Assembly: GCF_003171675.1 (NCBI RefSeq)
Contig: NZ_QFZQ01000012.1
Location: 1 to 64,000, forward strand
Direction: 5' to 3'
DNA: 64,000 nt
Origin: Reichenbachiella versicolor
GTDB taxonomy: Bacteria > Bacteroidota > Bacteroidia > Cytophagales > Cyclobacteriaceae
Of the stretch, positions 9,690-18,751 are shown in pieces. A program made the translations under genes and the position numbers. The number at the start of each line of letters is the position of its first letter. The stretch's first letter is position 1. A model generated the notes under the pieces. That model was not told the DNA's origin. It saw nothing but the letters and a program-made list of their open reading frames with translations, and ran no database searches.

Positions 9690-11795
9690 ATGTCTAAATA
9701 CATATATCCAACAGATTTCGAAGGTACATTTTGGTCCGCTCATGATGGAGACTTCTATGTGAGTACTATTGGTAATGATATTACTGGAACGGGAAGTCCT
9801 ACCAATCCTTTTTTGACTGTCCATCGTGCCATGACAGAGGCCTCTGATAGTGATAAGATCATCATCGGTCCACAAGAATATGTTTTCGACAATGATGCAG
9901 AATCCTCATGCAAAGTGCTGATCTGTAGATTGGCCGCTGCGGATAATATAGCCATCAGTTTGGGAGGGTTACTATTAGTAGATGGTGTTCAAACTATTGA
10001 AGGAGACCGAGTTTTGGTATCACAGCAGCACGACCCCAAAGAAAATGGAATTTATGTAGCTAGAAATGGGGCATGGACTCGAGCTTTAGATTTTAGCAAT
10101 TCTGATAATATGATTTCTGGAGCACTAGTATCTATTCTCGAAGGTACCACGCAAAGCCAATCTGTTTTCCAATATGCTGGTTCTCCTACCATCACTGTAG
10201 ATAGTGACCCTGTTTCCTTCAAACGAACAGGTATTCCGGTCTGGGGACAAGTTCAAGGAAATGTAACAGACCAATCTGACCTAGTAACGATATTAGATGG
10301 CAAAGCCAACTTAACCGATATAGATAATCTGAAAGAAGGAGTTCCTACTGAAGGCGATACACTTAACAAATTGTACAATCTGATACAGAATATAATTGGT
10401 GTTAGCGCCTCCGCTACAGATATTAGTGATCGTGATGCACAAAAACCAACACTTGTAGATCAACAAAATATATATGTAACAGATGCTACAAGTGATCCAA
10501 GTGTAACTACGGGTTGGGCAATTTACAAGTATATCCAACCGACAGACTCTTTTGTAAAAATCATGGAACAAGAGAGTTTGGACGTTTCTATTTTAACTGA
10601 AGGAAATGGTATAACAATAGATGGAAACAATATTAATCTAGGTGGAGAGTTTACATCTGATATTTCTTTAAGTTCACAAGATGGTAAAGGTGTAAGCGTA
10701 GTATCCTCTGGTGGAATTAACTTGATATCTTACCAAGAAGGTGATTCTAAATTTGAAAAACATGGCAGTGGACAATTAAACATAGAATCTAGCACAGCTG
10801 ATGATATGAATATATCAAAAAAAGGTGATGGTGCGCTCAATGTTAGTAGTGATGGAGGAATGAATATCTCTAATTATTCTCCAAAACCGTTAGATATTAC
10901 CAGTGACGGTGAAATTAACATTACTAAAAACAGCATTCACCCTTTTAAGATTACTAGCAACGGAGGCGAATTTTCAATTACGCACCTTGGTAATCCAGCA
11001 GTTTTCAATTCACCATATGGTCTTAGGTACGGTTCAAACTATTCAGAAAATTTTGTGGATCGTTCATTAGTAGATAAAGCATATGTAGACAATATCACTC
11101 AGGCTACTACAGGAGGAAACGGCATAACAAAAAATGATAACGAATTTGACTTAGGTGGAACATTTTCTGAAAACATTAACCTCAATTCATCTAATGCCTC
11201 CCGACTATCCATTTCCAGTTATGATGGTACTACCTATGCAGGAAGTGTTGATATAGAAGAAGGTGCAATTAATCTTAGGGCCGAACGAGTAGTAGATCAA
11301 CGGTCTCTAGCGACACTAAGCTTATATTCTTCTAGGGCTCGTTTATTCTCAGAGTGGAACAATAAAGAATCAGGTTATCAAATAGAATATGGAAGGTTAA
11401 AAATTATTGATAATGTCTATAATGAGGGAGTAACATTTGATAAAGATTACTCAGATAATTTCACAGACCGATCGTTAGTAGATAAAGCGTATGTAGATAA
11501 AAAAAGCACTAAAGACGAATTCATATCGCTTTCTGCAGATACAACATTAGATGATTCTTATTCGGGTAAAATTCTACTACTAACAGGTACGATTACAATC
11601 ACTATGCCTGCATCACCATCTACTGGTTTCAATGTTGGGCTTAGAAACAAAGACGCCAATGTCAAGACCATTAACATGAATGGTAATCCACTTGAGTACA
11701 AAGGAAGTGGTAATCCTACCATGGTGGAACAACATGACATGGCAGCATTGACCTTTGATGGAACAGCTTTCCTAGGTACTGGAGAACTAACGTAA
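9690..11795 (+). CDS. Phage tail-fibre-like protein downstream of the Tc subunit
   Basis: This 701-aa protein has no signal peptide. Residues ~20-50 resemble the start of a pectate-lyase-like beta-helix (DFYVSTIGNDITGTGS, then PFLTVHRA). Residues ~85-165 carry a module well known in phage tail proteins: a VDGVQTIEGDRVLVSQQ segment, then ENGIYVARNGAWTRALDF. The centre (about 290-560) is rich in short beta repeats with NINLGG and FDLGGTF motifs. The phrase SLVDKAYVD occurs twice (around bases 11065 and 11475), as in tail fibres of Bacteroidota phages. It starts 24 bp after the giant toxin gene on the same strand, so they are probably co-transcribed. I infer a fibrous, possibly receptor-binding accessory protein. 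No capsid, portal or terminase gene is nearby, so this is not an ordinary prophage. The exact role is unknown. Confidence 0.6.
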   Translation: MSKYIYPTDFEGTFWSAHDGDFYVSTIGNDITGTGSPTNPFLTVHRAMTEASDSDKIIIGPQEYVFDNDAESSCKVLICRLAAADNIAISLGGLLLVDGVQTIEGDRVLVSQQHDPKENGIYVARNGAWTRALDFSNSDNMISGALVSILEGTTQSQSVFQYAGSPTITVDSDPVSFKRTGIPVWGQVQGNVTDQSDLVTILDGKANLTDIDNLKEGVPTEGDTLNKLYNLIQNIIGVSASATDISDRDAQKPTLVDQQNIYVTDATSDPSVTTGWAIYKYIQPTDSFVKIMEQESLDVSILTEGNGITIDGNNINLGGEFTSDISLSSQDGKGVSVVSSGGINLISYQEGDSKFEKHGSGQLNIESSTADDMNISKKGDGALNVSSDGGMNISNYSPKPLDITSDGEINITKNSIHPFKITSNGGEFSITHLGNPAVFNSPYGLRYGSNYSENFVDRSLVDKAYVDNITQATTGGNGITKNDNEFDLGGTFSENINLNSSNASRLSISSYDGTTYAGSVDIEEGAINLRAERVVDQRSLATLSLYSSRARLFSEWNNKESGYQIEYGRLKIIDNVYNEGVTFDKDYSDNFTDRSLVDKAYVDKKSTKDEFISLSADTTLDDSYSGKILLLTGTITITMPASPSTGFNVGLRNKDANVKTINMNGNPLEYKGSGNPTMVEQHDMAALTFDGTAFLGTGELT

Positions 11796-11801
11796 AACCC
11801 C

Positions 11802-14393
11802 ATGAACAGAGTTAATCTATACGCTATCCTAAGTCAGGAGAAGAATTCACCATTTGTCTTCACTATAGACACTACCAAGCCTGGTAGTTCTTCTTCTGAT
11901 ACTTTTGTTTTTGCACAACGGGAAGGAACTAACCCTGATTATACTGTTGAGTGGGGAGACGGCACCCAAGATAACATCACAAGTGATACAGATTCATCTT
12001 TAACTCATGTATATGTCTCTGAGGGTGTTTATGAAATTAAAATCCAAGGAACAGACATTCAGCCTCACTTTAATAATAAAGGTGATGATACTAAGGTCCT
12101 AGAGATATCCAACATTGGAGGTGCTATCATAAATGATGGAGCATTCTTCGGTTGTAGTAATATGCAATGGAATGCTACTGATCGTCCTCATATTCTTTCT
12201 GCTAGACAGATGTTTAGAAACTGTTTAGGACTGTTAGGTAGCTCAGCTATGGATTCATGGGACGTCAGCACCGTCACTGATATGTCGGTAATGTTTAGAG
12301 ATGCCATTTCTTTTAATGTTGCTCTCAATAGTTGGGACGTGAGTAATGTTATCAACATGTCAACGATGTTTGATAACAATGATGTATTCAACCAACCCTT
12401 GAACAACTGGAATGTAAGCCAAGTCGAGAATTTTGCTGGAATGTTTAGGGACTCTGTTCAATTCAATCAAAATCTTGGGGATTGGAATTTGAATCGTGCA
12501 TCCAATTTATCAGAGATGCTGGATAACTGTGGTCTGTCTACGGCTAACTATAACCTCACACTACACGGATGGGTAAATGGAGGCTGGCCAATACCTACTG
12601 GGTTAACCTTAGGAGCTTCAAATCTTAAAGCAGACTCTACAAGTGGTGGAGTAAACGGCTTAGCAGCTAGAACCAAGTTAATTAACGATTACGGGTGGAC
12701 CATTCAAGATGATACTTCAGAGCCATTTGTCTTCACCATTCAATCAGATAATACAGGTTCAAGCGAAAACGACCAGTTCACATTCCCGCAAAGAGCCGCA
12801 ACAGCTCCTGATTTTACGATATCTGTTTTAGAAGAACCTGAAAATTCTTTAACTATAAATTCAGATGCTGACCCTACTACCATTACTTTCAACGGAGGAG
12901 CTGGTACCTACACCATTTTGATCCAAGGAACAGATATACAGCCTCAGTTTAACAATGTAGGAGACAAGGAAAAAATTCTAGAAGTTATTAAATGGGGAAG
13001 TTGTATAATTAATAACTCTGCGTTTAACGGCTGTTCCAACTTCAATTTTTCTGCAACGGACTTACCAAATGTTAAGGAACTTGGTGCTGCCTTCAATAAG
13101 TGCACATCTTTAGTAGGAAATGTTTCAATCAATAGTTGGGATACTTCAAGCGTTACTTCAATCAATAATTGCTTTGCTTTTACATCCTTTTCCCAGCCAT
13201 TGGGAAACTGGGATACTTCCAATGTGACAAAGATGTACGCGACTTTTATGAATAGTTCCTTTAACCAAAATATAAGTGGTTGGACTACTTCTAAGGTCAC
13301 CAATATGGAGAGAATGTTTCAATCTAATAGGAACTTCACACAAGACCTATCAAGCTGGGATGTATCTCAAGTAAGCAATTTCAAATTGATGCTGGCAGGT
13401 ACCAAGATAGATTTTAACATAGGAAATTGGGACATTGGAAACGCAATAAACCTTCAAAATTTTCTTGACACAACTACTTCATTATCTGTAGATAATTATA
13501 ACAAAACACTTAATGGTTGGTTAAATCAATTTTTAATACCGCATGGTCTGATTTTAGGAGCTTCTAACCTTAAAGCAGACTCTACAAGTGGTGGAGTAAA
13601 TGGCTTAGCAGCTAGAACCAAGTTGATCAATGATTATGGTTGGAATATTCAAGATGCTACTTCAGAGCCATTTATCTTCACCATTCAATCTGATAATGAA
13701 GGTACAAGCGCAAACGACCAGTTCACATTCCCGCAAAGAGCCACAACAGCTCCTGATTTTACGATATCTATTTTAGAAGAACCTGAAAACTCCTTAACTG
13801 TTAATTCAGATACTGACCCTACTACCATTACTTTCAATGGAGGAGCTGGTACTTACACTATTCTGATTCAAGGAACAGATATTAGCCCTGTTTTTGGGAA
13901 TTTAGGTGATAAAAAGAAGCTTATAAACATTCTGAAATGGGGTAATTGTGAAATAGGAAGTCGATCTTTCTTTGGGTGTATAAACTTAAAAGTATACGCG
14001 AAAGATCTACCGCAAATAGGCGGTTTACTTGAGACTTTCAAAGCATGCCAATCATTGGAAGGTAATAATTCTTGGAAGAATTGGGATGTTTCGGCTGGTG
14101 GCAGCTTTAACGATGCGTTTTGGAAAACATCTCTAAATATCCCTTTTACTAATTGGGACTTTACTAATGTGTCTGGATTATCCAGGTTTCTCAAAGAATC
14201 TAATCTGAGTTCTGAAAACTATAACTCGATACTTTCAAAACTTAGAGCAGATGCTGGTGATGGAAGCGGCATATTGAATGGTATGACCCTTGGCGCTGAT
14301 GGACTGTTCGCAACAGGTTTAGGAATATTGGATAGAAAATGGTTGATACAAAATACCAATATGACCATTATTGATGCCACAGAAGACTTTTAA
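11802..14393 (+). CDS. BspA-like (DUF285) repeat protein with three tandem modules
   Basis: The 863-aa protein consists of three modules of roughly 290-315 residues. Each module opens with an FVFTI or FIFTI strand and a PKD-like segment (the first has [10 protein letters not shown] and ends in IKIQGTDI). Leucine-rich-like DUF285 repeats follow, with the signatures [29 protein letters not shown] and [14 protein letters not shown]. Modules two and three also share a [20 protein letters not shown] block and are nearly identical in DNA over ~330 bp. BspA-like DUF285 proteins are usually surface or secreted binding proteins in Bacteroidota and Mycoplasma. Here there is neither a signal peptide nor a sorting domain. 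It starts 6 bp after the tail-fibre-like gene, so it is part of the same operon. I infer an adhesive or target-binding partner of the toxin complex. Confidence 0.75.
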   Translation: MNRVNLYAILSQEKNSPFVFTIDTTKPGSSSSDTFVFAQREGTNPDYTVEWGDGTQDNITSDTDSSLTHVYVSEGVYEIKIQGTDIQPHFNNKGDDTKVLEISNIGGAIINDGAFFGCSNMQWNATDRPHILSARQMFRNCLGLLGSSAMDSWDVSTVTDMSVMFRDAISFNVALNSWDVSNVINMSTMFDNNDVFNQPLNNWNVSQVENFAGMFRDSVQFNQNLGDWNLNRASNLSEMLDNCGLSTANYNLTLHGWVNGGWPIPTGLTLGASNLKADSTSGGVNGLAARTKLINDYGWTIQDDTSEPFVFTIQSDNTGSSENDQFTFPQRAATAPDFTISVLEEPENSLTINSDADPTTITFNGGAGTYTILIQGTDIQPQFNNVGDKEKILEVIKWGSCIINNSAFNGCSNFNFSATDLPNVKELGAAFNKCTSLVGNVSINSWDTSSVTSINNCFAFTSFSQPLGNWDTSNVTKMYATFMNSSFNQNISGWTTSKVTNMERMFQSNRNFTQDLSSWDVSQVSNFKLMLAGTKIDFNIGNWDIGNAINLQNFLDTTTSLSVDNYNKTLNGWLNQFLIPHGLILGASNLKADSTSGGVNGLAARTKLINDYGWNIQDATSEPFIFTIQSDNEGTSANDQFTFPQRATTAPDFTISILEEPENSLTVNSDTDPTTITFNGGAGTYTILIQGTDISPVFGNLGDKKKLINILKWGNCEIGSRSFFGCINLKVYAKDLPQIGGLLETFKACQSLEGNNSWKNWDVSAGGSFNDAFWKTSLNIPFTNWDFTNVSGLSRFLKESNLSSENYNSILSKLRADAGDGSGILNGMTLGADGLFATGLGILDRKWLIQNTNMTIIDATEDF
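12611..12938 (+). repeat. Intragenic DNA repeat, copy 1 (945-bp period)
   Basis: This stretch of the BspA-like gene is nearly identical at the DNA level to 13556-13883. The offset is exactly 945 bp (315 codons), checked at both ends of the repeat. It encodes the end of one DUF285 module and the beta-strand opening of the next. The similarity falls off in the DUF285 repeats that follow. Confidence 0.85.
13556..13883 (+). repeat. Intragenic DNA repeat, copy 2 (945-bp period)
   Basis: This is the second copy of the 945-bp-period repeat. It differs from copy 1 mostly at scattered, often synonymous, positions. The high DNA identity implies recent duplication or gene conversion between modules, while the DUF285 parts have diverged. 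Confidence 0.85.
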
Positions 14394-14420
14394 GAAGAAA
14401 CTTATACTTGGATTCGTGGA

Positions 14421-14789
14421 ATGACCAACCCAACTCCTATTCAAATTCAGGCTTTGAATAAATACATAGTGACTGAAAAAACAGTGCAGTCAGGTCAGAT
14501 GGCGTCAAATCAATCACTTAAAGGTATAGAAAAAAATAAACTATACACTATTGCTAGAACCAATAATACGGAATCTACTTTGTATAAAGATGGAGTAAGT
14601 GTGTATACAAACGCACAAAACTCCATTTCTATGGAGAATAAAAACTTGTACATTTTAGCTGAAAATGGTGAAAGCGATTCCCCGTTATTGTTCGCTGATG
14701 ATAAACTGTCGATTGTAGCATTGGGGGCAGCAGTAGGCTTCAATCATGCAGCTTTCAATACAGCTATTCAGACCTATTTTGGACTTTAA
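14421..14789 (+). CDS. Small protein resembling the end of a phage LamG-type tail protein
   Basis: The 122-aa protein has no signal peptide and no membrane segment. Its second half (LYKDGVSVYTN, NKNLYILAENGESDS, then DDKLSIVALGAAVGFNHAAF and a terminal QTYFGL) reads like the last strands of a concanavalin/LamG-like domain. Such domains often end phage tail-fibre proteins, where the final helix sits just before the C-terminus. This similarity is recalled, not searched, so it is tentative. The gene lies 27 bp after the BspA-like gene and 4 bp before the next coiled-coil gene, so it belongs to the same operon. It may be a truncated or stand-alone version of a tail domain. The function is unknown. 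Confidence 0.6.
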   Translation: MTNPTPIQIQALNKYIVTEKTVQSGQMASNQSLKGIEKNKLYTIARTNNTESTLYKDGVSVYTNAQNSISMENKNLYILAENGESDSPLLFADDKLSIVALGAAVGFNHAAFNTAIQTYFGL

Positions 14790-14793
14790 GTAT

Positions 14794-15162
14794 ATGAATC
14801 AAAAGCAAATAACTTCCTTTTTGGTAGCTCTACTGTTAATACTAGTAGGTTACATCATTTATTCATCTATGAATTCCAACAATAAAATGAAGAGATTGAC
14901 AAATGAACTAAAAATCTCTTCAGATTCTTTGACCAGTACCAATCAAAAATATGAGACATTACTTACAAAATATGATTCTATTGAAGATAAACTGGAATCA
15001 ACAAGCTATAATTTAAAAGGTCTCAAACTAAGTGTTGATTCTATTATGAGTAGTAACATTTCTAGTATTAAAGCTCTAAAAAATCAGCTAGATGATGTCA
15101 TGGCACGTCAAAACTATGTGGATACACTAACTACTGGAGGAAATGAAGACATTAAATTTTAA
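14794..15162 (+). CDS. Small membrane-anchored coiled-coil protein (spanin-like candidate)
   Basis: The ATG at 14794 is chosen because it directly precedes a membrane segment. A longer frame from 14746 would run back into the upstream gene. The product is 122 aa. Residues ~6-25 form one hydrophobic helix (FLVALLLILVGYIIYSS), and the rest is a charged, heptad-like coiled coil without cysteines. This single N-terminal anchor plus periplasmic coiled coil is the layout of phage inner-membrane spanins (Rz) and of other small anchored proteins. The gene overlaps the next one by 20 bp in another frame, also reminiscent of spanin pairs. Those features are visible; a lysis or export role is inference. 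No holin or endolysin was recognised nearby. Confidence 0.6.
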   Translation: MNQKQITSFLVALLLILVGYIIYSSMNSNNKMKRLTNELKISSDSLTSTNQKYETLLTKYDSIEDKLESTSYNLKGLKLSVDSIMSSNISSIKALKNQLDDVMARQNYVDTLTTGGNEDIKF

Positions 15163-15721
15163 ATATCTTATTCTATTTTTTGGTTCTCTATTGTTTTTGA
15201 ATCAAAATGGGTATTCCCAAAAGGTAATTTTTGGTAAGCACCAAGACTTAGTTAATCTAAAGAAAGGAGACATAGTAGAAATCAAAGCTGATACTGCTTA
15301 TGTGATAAGTAGACGAAGGGCAAAGGTCCTCAATGAAAAAATAGATGAACTAGAAGAAGTAAAGGTTTTATACAACGGTCTAGCTGGTCAGTATAATGGA
15401 TTGAATGTTGAATTAGAAAAGGTTCAAAGCTCATTGTCTGAAGTAGTTTCAAAAATGGAGTCAGACAGCCTTCAGCTGAGCGATCATTTTGTAGAAATCA
15501 TTGGAGATCTAGACCAAAGCATCGAGAATTTAAAATCAAACAATAAGAGTTTAAAAACCAACAATTCTAAAATGCGCGATGAAATATCAAAACTCCATAA
15601 AGTAATTAAGGCCATGAAAAAAGAAACAAGACGTATCTGGTGGGATGGACTGACAGATAAAATTGTTGCTTTTGCGGGTGGTGCTGGAATCGGATTACTT
15701 ATTGGGGTATTGCTGTTATAG
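15143..15721 (+). CDS. Exported coiled-coil protein with C-terminal membrane anchor
   Basis: This is a 192-aa protein. Residues 1-25 form a signal peptide ending around NGYSQ. A short beta segment follows (LKKGDIVEIKADTAYVI), then a long coiled coil over about residues 60-160. One hydrophobic, glycine-rich helix lies at the very C-terminus (AFAGGAGIGLLIGVLLL). An IWW sequence sits just before the last anchor. There is no lipobox, so it is not a standard outer-membrane Rz1 lipoprotein. It overlaps the preceding coiled-coil gene by 20 bp and is the last gene of the toxin operon. It could be the second half of an envelope-spanning pair or a structural anchor. The function is not recognised. Confidence 0.6.
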   Translation: MKTLNFKYLILFFGSLLFLNQNGYSQKVIFGKHQDLVNLKKGDIVEIKADTAYVISRRRAKVLNEKIDELEEVKVLYNGLAGQYNGLNVELEKVQSSLSEVVSKMESDSLQLSDHFVEIIGDLDQSIENLKSNNKSLKTNNSKMRDEISKLHKVIKAMKKETRRIWWDGLTDKIVAFAGGAGIGLLIGVLLL

Positions 15722-16160
15722 AGGGGTTAATAAATTATTTAAACATATATAGGTTTTACTAACATACCTGTAAGTTTGATAATTGGAACTAGACTCACTG
15801 TTCTATCTTTCAAAAAACCACATCTAGATAGAGCTACAAGAATACCATATGTGCTATAAACCCCTTTCAAAAATACCCTTTTTAATCCCTCAAAACTTAG
15901 AATGGTATAACCGAAGCCTCCCCAAAAGCGAGGTGCAAAAGCACTCAGCATATCAAATCGGCATATAAAAAGATATTTGGTGTACTACTCAGTATTCTCG
16001 CATAATGACGTGATCTGGAATGTTTTTCAGTATCGCGACACTAGGTCGTACACCACCAAAAATTCATTCTAAAATTGTTGAATAGTGTCAAAGGTTCTTT
16101 TTAAACCCTAATTCTGAGACACTACATTAATAGTATTGTGATTAAATCAAATATTCCATT
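15722..16160. other. 439-bp intergenic gap after the toxin operon
   Basis: No convincing gene lies here. The only frame of note (minus strand 15739-15951) has no recognisable features. A pair of inverted 7-mers (GGTGTAC at 15979-15985 and GTACACC at 16048-16054) is visible, but no clear terminator. A TAGTATTG, one base off the TAnnTTTG -7 element, lies just before the next gene, without an obvious -33 partner. Confidence 0.5.
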
Positions 16161-17072
16161 ATGATTCTCACGAGCATCGAAAAGTACTCTGTACATCTAC
16201 AACATATGAGTGCAATTGTACTTGCCCTAATGGTAATAGAGTGGGGCATCCTTTTGATTAATAATTATATAGAAAGCAAAAAAGAAGGCCTCGTTAGTCT
16301 AGCATCTTACTTGGTTCAAAGTATACCTTATTTTCTAGTCTCTAAAATAATGATAGTCGGCACTATGTTTTGGCTATATGAACATCGGTTCTTTCAGATC
16401 AGATATCAATGGTATTACTGGATTTTAGCTTTTTTACTTTATGATTTCACAGTGTACTTTATACATTTTCTTGGACATAAAGTTCGATTTCTGTGGTGTA
16501 TACATGGAGTACATCATACTGCAGAAGAAATGAATCTGACAGTAGTTGCCAGAGGTTCTATTTTTGATGTGTTTTTTACTCCTTTTAATTTCATATGGCT
16601 TCCTATCATAGGATTTCATCCATATATGATTTTCGTAATAGAACCCATAGCTCGATTATACGCATCATATGTTCATATCAATGAAAAAGTATTAGGTAAA
16701 CAACCATGGCTAGAAAAAATATTTATCACTCCTTCAGTACATAGAGTTCACCATGCTAAAAACCACATCTATTTGGACAGGAACTACGGAGAGACACTTA
16801 GTATATGGGATCGTATTTTTAAAACGTTTCAAACGCAATTGGATGACGTAAATATTAAATACGGCGTGATGCATGAACAATTAAACAGTGAAAGTTTTGG
16901 AGATGTACAATTCTTAATGTGGAAAGAATTGTGGCATGATGTCAAAAATGCGCCTACTCTACTAGTTGGTATCAAGTACTTTATTATGCCTCCTGGATGG
17001 AATCATATCGATGGAGGTAAAAGAGCTAGTGCCTACCGTAAAGAATCTATTGATCAGCATTTATTATCTTAA
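16161..17072 (+). CDS. Fatty acid hydroxylase / sterol desaturase family membrane protein
   Basis: This 303-aa membrane protein has about four hydrophobic segments and the histidine boxes of the fatty-acid-hydroxylase superfamily. HFLGH is followed by HGVHH at about residues 106-121, and HRVHH sits near residue 197. These bind a di-iron centre that hydroxylates or desaturates lipids or isoprenoids. Bacterial members near this length are mostly uncharacterised. It stands alone: 439 bp behind the toxin operon and 157 bp before the siderophore operon, with a possible terminator between. A link to the siderophore genes is not evident. Confidence 0.85.
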   Translation: MILTSIEKYSVHLQHMSAIVLALMVIEWGILLINNYIESKKEGLVSLASYLVQSIPYFLVSKIMIVGTMFWLYEHRFFQIRYQWYYWILAFLLYDFTVYFIHFLGHKVRFLWCIHGVHHTAEEMNLTVVARGSIFDVFFTPFNFIWLPIIGFHPYMIFVIEPIARLYASYVHINEKVLGKQPWLEKIFITPSVHRVHHAKNHIYLDRNYGETLSIWDRIFKTFQTQLDDVNIKYGVMHEQLNSESFGDVQFLMWKELWHDVKNAPTLLVGIKYFIMPPGWNHIDGGKRASAYRKESIDQHLLS

Positions 17073-17140
17073 TGACTCTAAACATTAAAAACAATGATCT
17101 TCTTCATTTGTAGAGTCATACCTTAATGTAGTTGTTTTTT
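17072..17140 (+). terminator. Possible terminator after the hydroxylase gene
   Basis: A 9-bp stem (17072-17080 with 17111-17119) encloses a ~30-nt loop that can fold further. A run of six T follows at 17135-17140. The T run is 15 nt past the stem, so this is a weak candidate. Confidence 0.35.
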
Positions 17141-17208
17141 AGATCAAGTCATTTTCATTCAACATCTCGTCATTTCAGATTCGAAGTAGAGAGCTAGTTT
17201 AGCGGCAT

Positions 17209-17229
17209 TATTTAAATTCTTTCTAAATA
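17209..17229. promoter_or_regulatory. Fur-like operator at the siderophore biosynthesis operon
   Basis: The 17-bp centre (17211-17227) matches the core TTTAGAATTATTCTAAA at 13 of 17 positions, with the outer half-sites TTTA and CTAAA intact. It abuts the ATG of the decarboxylase gene. That position would block transcription or early elongation. The match to two near-perfect copies at 34.8 kb, and its place before an iron-acquisition operon, support an iron-repressor site. Confidence 0.6.
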
Positions 17230-18747
17230 ATGAGCGAAATATCGAATCAATCCGTATTGAGTCCTGTACAGGACAAATCATATCTAATCGATTTCTTCGA
17301 ACCTAGGGCTAAGGAGAAATTGGATCAATATATCCAAAGTACTACACAGTACATAAAGGGATTCCTTTCAAGAAAAAGTGTACACAGTGGTAAGTCTCCT
17401 GAGTACTTACGTCTTCTACATCAAGAAAGTATGCAACTTGGTTATCGGTCACGAAGTTTAACTCAAGCCTTGGCTGAACTAAAAGAATTATTTCTAGACA
17501 ACACCGTTGCTTACCACCACCCTTCATATCTATCTCATCTCAACTGTCCGGTAGTACTTCCAGCAGTAATAGGAGATATTATAGCAAGTTCAGTAAACAC
17601 AGCAATTGAAACTTGGGATCAAAGCACATCTGGTACACTCATGGAGCAAGAGATGATAGATTGGATTACCTCAAGAATCGGATTGTCTGATGATGCGGAC
17701 GGAGTATTTACAACTGGTGGATCTCAATCAAATCTTATGGCCTTGTTACTTGCTAGAGATCATTATGCATTCGAGAACTATCAATTGAATATCAAGGAAA
17801 GTGGTATCAATGCAAACGCTCAAAATTTCAAAATCTTCTGCTCCGAAAAATCACACTTTAGCATTCAAAAAAGTGCAGCTCTAATTGGATTGGGTTACGA
17901 ATCCGTGGTCACTGTAGCCACCGATGAACATATGTGCATGGATATAAAAGTACTCAAATCCATGCTAGATCAATCTATCCAAGCAGGAGATATCCCAATC
18001 GCTGTAGTAGCCACACTAGGCACTACTGACTATGGTAGTTTTGATCCACTCAATTCAATTGCAGAGTTGGCTAATGAATATGGGTTGTGGCTACATGTAG
18101 ATGGTGCTTATGGTGGTTGCTTTGCTCTTACCGAAACGCATAAACGTTATTTTAAAGGAATAGAGCATATTAACTCTATGACCATTGACTTTCATAAGTC
18201 ATTCTTTCAGCCCGTTTGTTCCAGTGTATTGTTAATCAATGACAAAGAACATTTTAGGTATATATCTCATCATGCAGATTATCTCAACCCGTTAGAAAAT
18301 AAAAATGAGGATATGCCTGACCTGATAGAGAAATCAATTCAGACCACCCGAAGATTTGACGCTTTAAAACTCTGGATGACTCTCAGAGTAATTGGTGAGG
18401 AAAAGATGATATCCTATCTAGAAGATATATACGACCTGACTTTGGAAACTTATGAAAAGGCGAAGAATGATCAAGAACTGGAGTTTATACATGAACCAAC
18501 TTTGACAACCTTAGTTTTCAGATACCTAACCCCAAATGTGTCAGATGAAACCATTCATGAACGTGTCAACAAATACATTAAAAATGTATTGTACGAAAGT
18601 GGCCAAGTCTCAATAGCCAGTACTAGACATGAAGGAAGGTTCTATCTGAAGTTTACACTTCTAGATCCTAACCTCAGTAGCAATCACCTGCTATCGGTAC
18701 TTGACATCATCAAGGAAAAAGGCCAAGAATATCAACTCAAAAATTAG
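17230..18747 (+). CDS. PLP-dependent diamine-forming decarboxylase (DesA/DdcA type)
   Basis: The 505-aa protein is a group II PLP decarboxylase. Visible landmarks are TTGGSQSNLMALLLAR (cofactor phosphate-binding region), HVDGAYGG (the aspartate that contacts the PLP ring) and DFHK with the Schiff-base lysine at residue 323. Relatives decarboxylate L-2,4-diaminobutyrate or, in desferrioxamine and bisucaberin loci, lysine to cadaverine. Because no diaminobutyrate aminotransferase lies in the locus, lysine is the more likely substrate, but the sequence alone does not settle this. It is the first gene of a seven-gene operon, 4 bp before the hydroxylase. The ATG at 17230 directly follows a Fur-like palindrome, leaving no room for a Shine-Dalgarno sequence. 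The next in-frame ATG lies far inside the protein, so this start is kept. Confidence 0.88.
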   Translation: MSEISNQSVLSPVQDKSYLIDFFEPRAKEKLDQYIQSTTQYIKGFLSRKSVHSGKSPEYLRLLHQESMQLGYRSRSLTQALAELKELFLDNTVAYHHPSYLSHLNCPVVLPAVIGDIIASSVNTAIETWDQSTSGTLMEQEMIDWITSRIGLSDDADGVFTTGGSQSNLMALLLARDHYAFENYQLNIKESGINANAQNFKIFCSEKSHFSIQKSAALIGLGYESVVTVATDEHMCMDIKVLKSMLDQSIQAGDIPIAVVATLGTTDYGSFDPLNSIAELANEYGLWLHVDGAYGGCFALTETHKRYFKGIEHINSMTIDFHKSFFQPVCSSVLLINDKEHFRYISHHADYLNPLENKNEDMPDLIEKSIQTTRRFDALKLWMTLRVIGEEKMISYLEDIYDLTLETYEKAKNDQELEFIHEPTLTTLVFRYLTPNVSDETIHERVNKYIKNVLYESGQVSIASTRHEGRFYLKFTLLDPNLSSNHLLSVLDIIKEKGQEYQLKN

Positions 18748-18751
18748 TTAA

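Noticed and set aside
9690-15721. A prophage in this region
   Set aside because: Tail-like and LamG-like sequences are present, but no capsid, portal, terminase, integrase or lysin gene was recognised, and the genes follow the toxin gene as one operon.
15739-15951. A minus-strand 70-aa frame in the gap after the toxin operon
   Set aside because: No recognisable domain, signal or coupling to a neighbour; its composition is not clearly protein-like.
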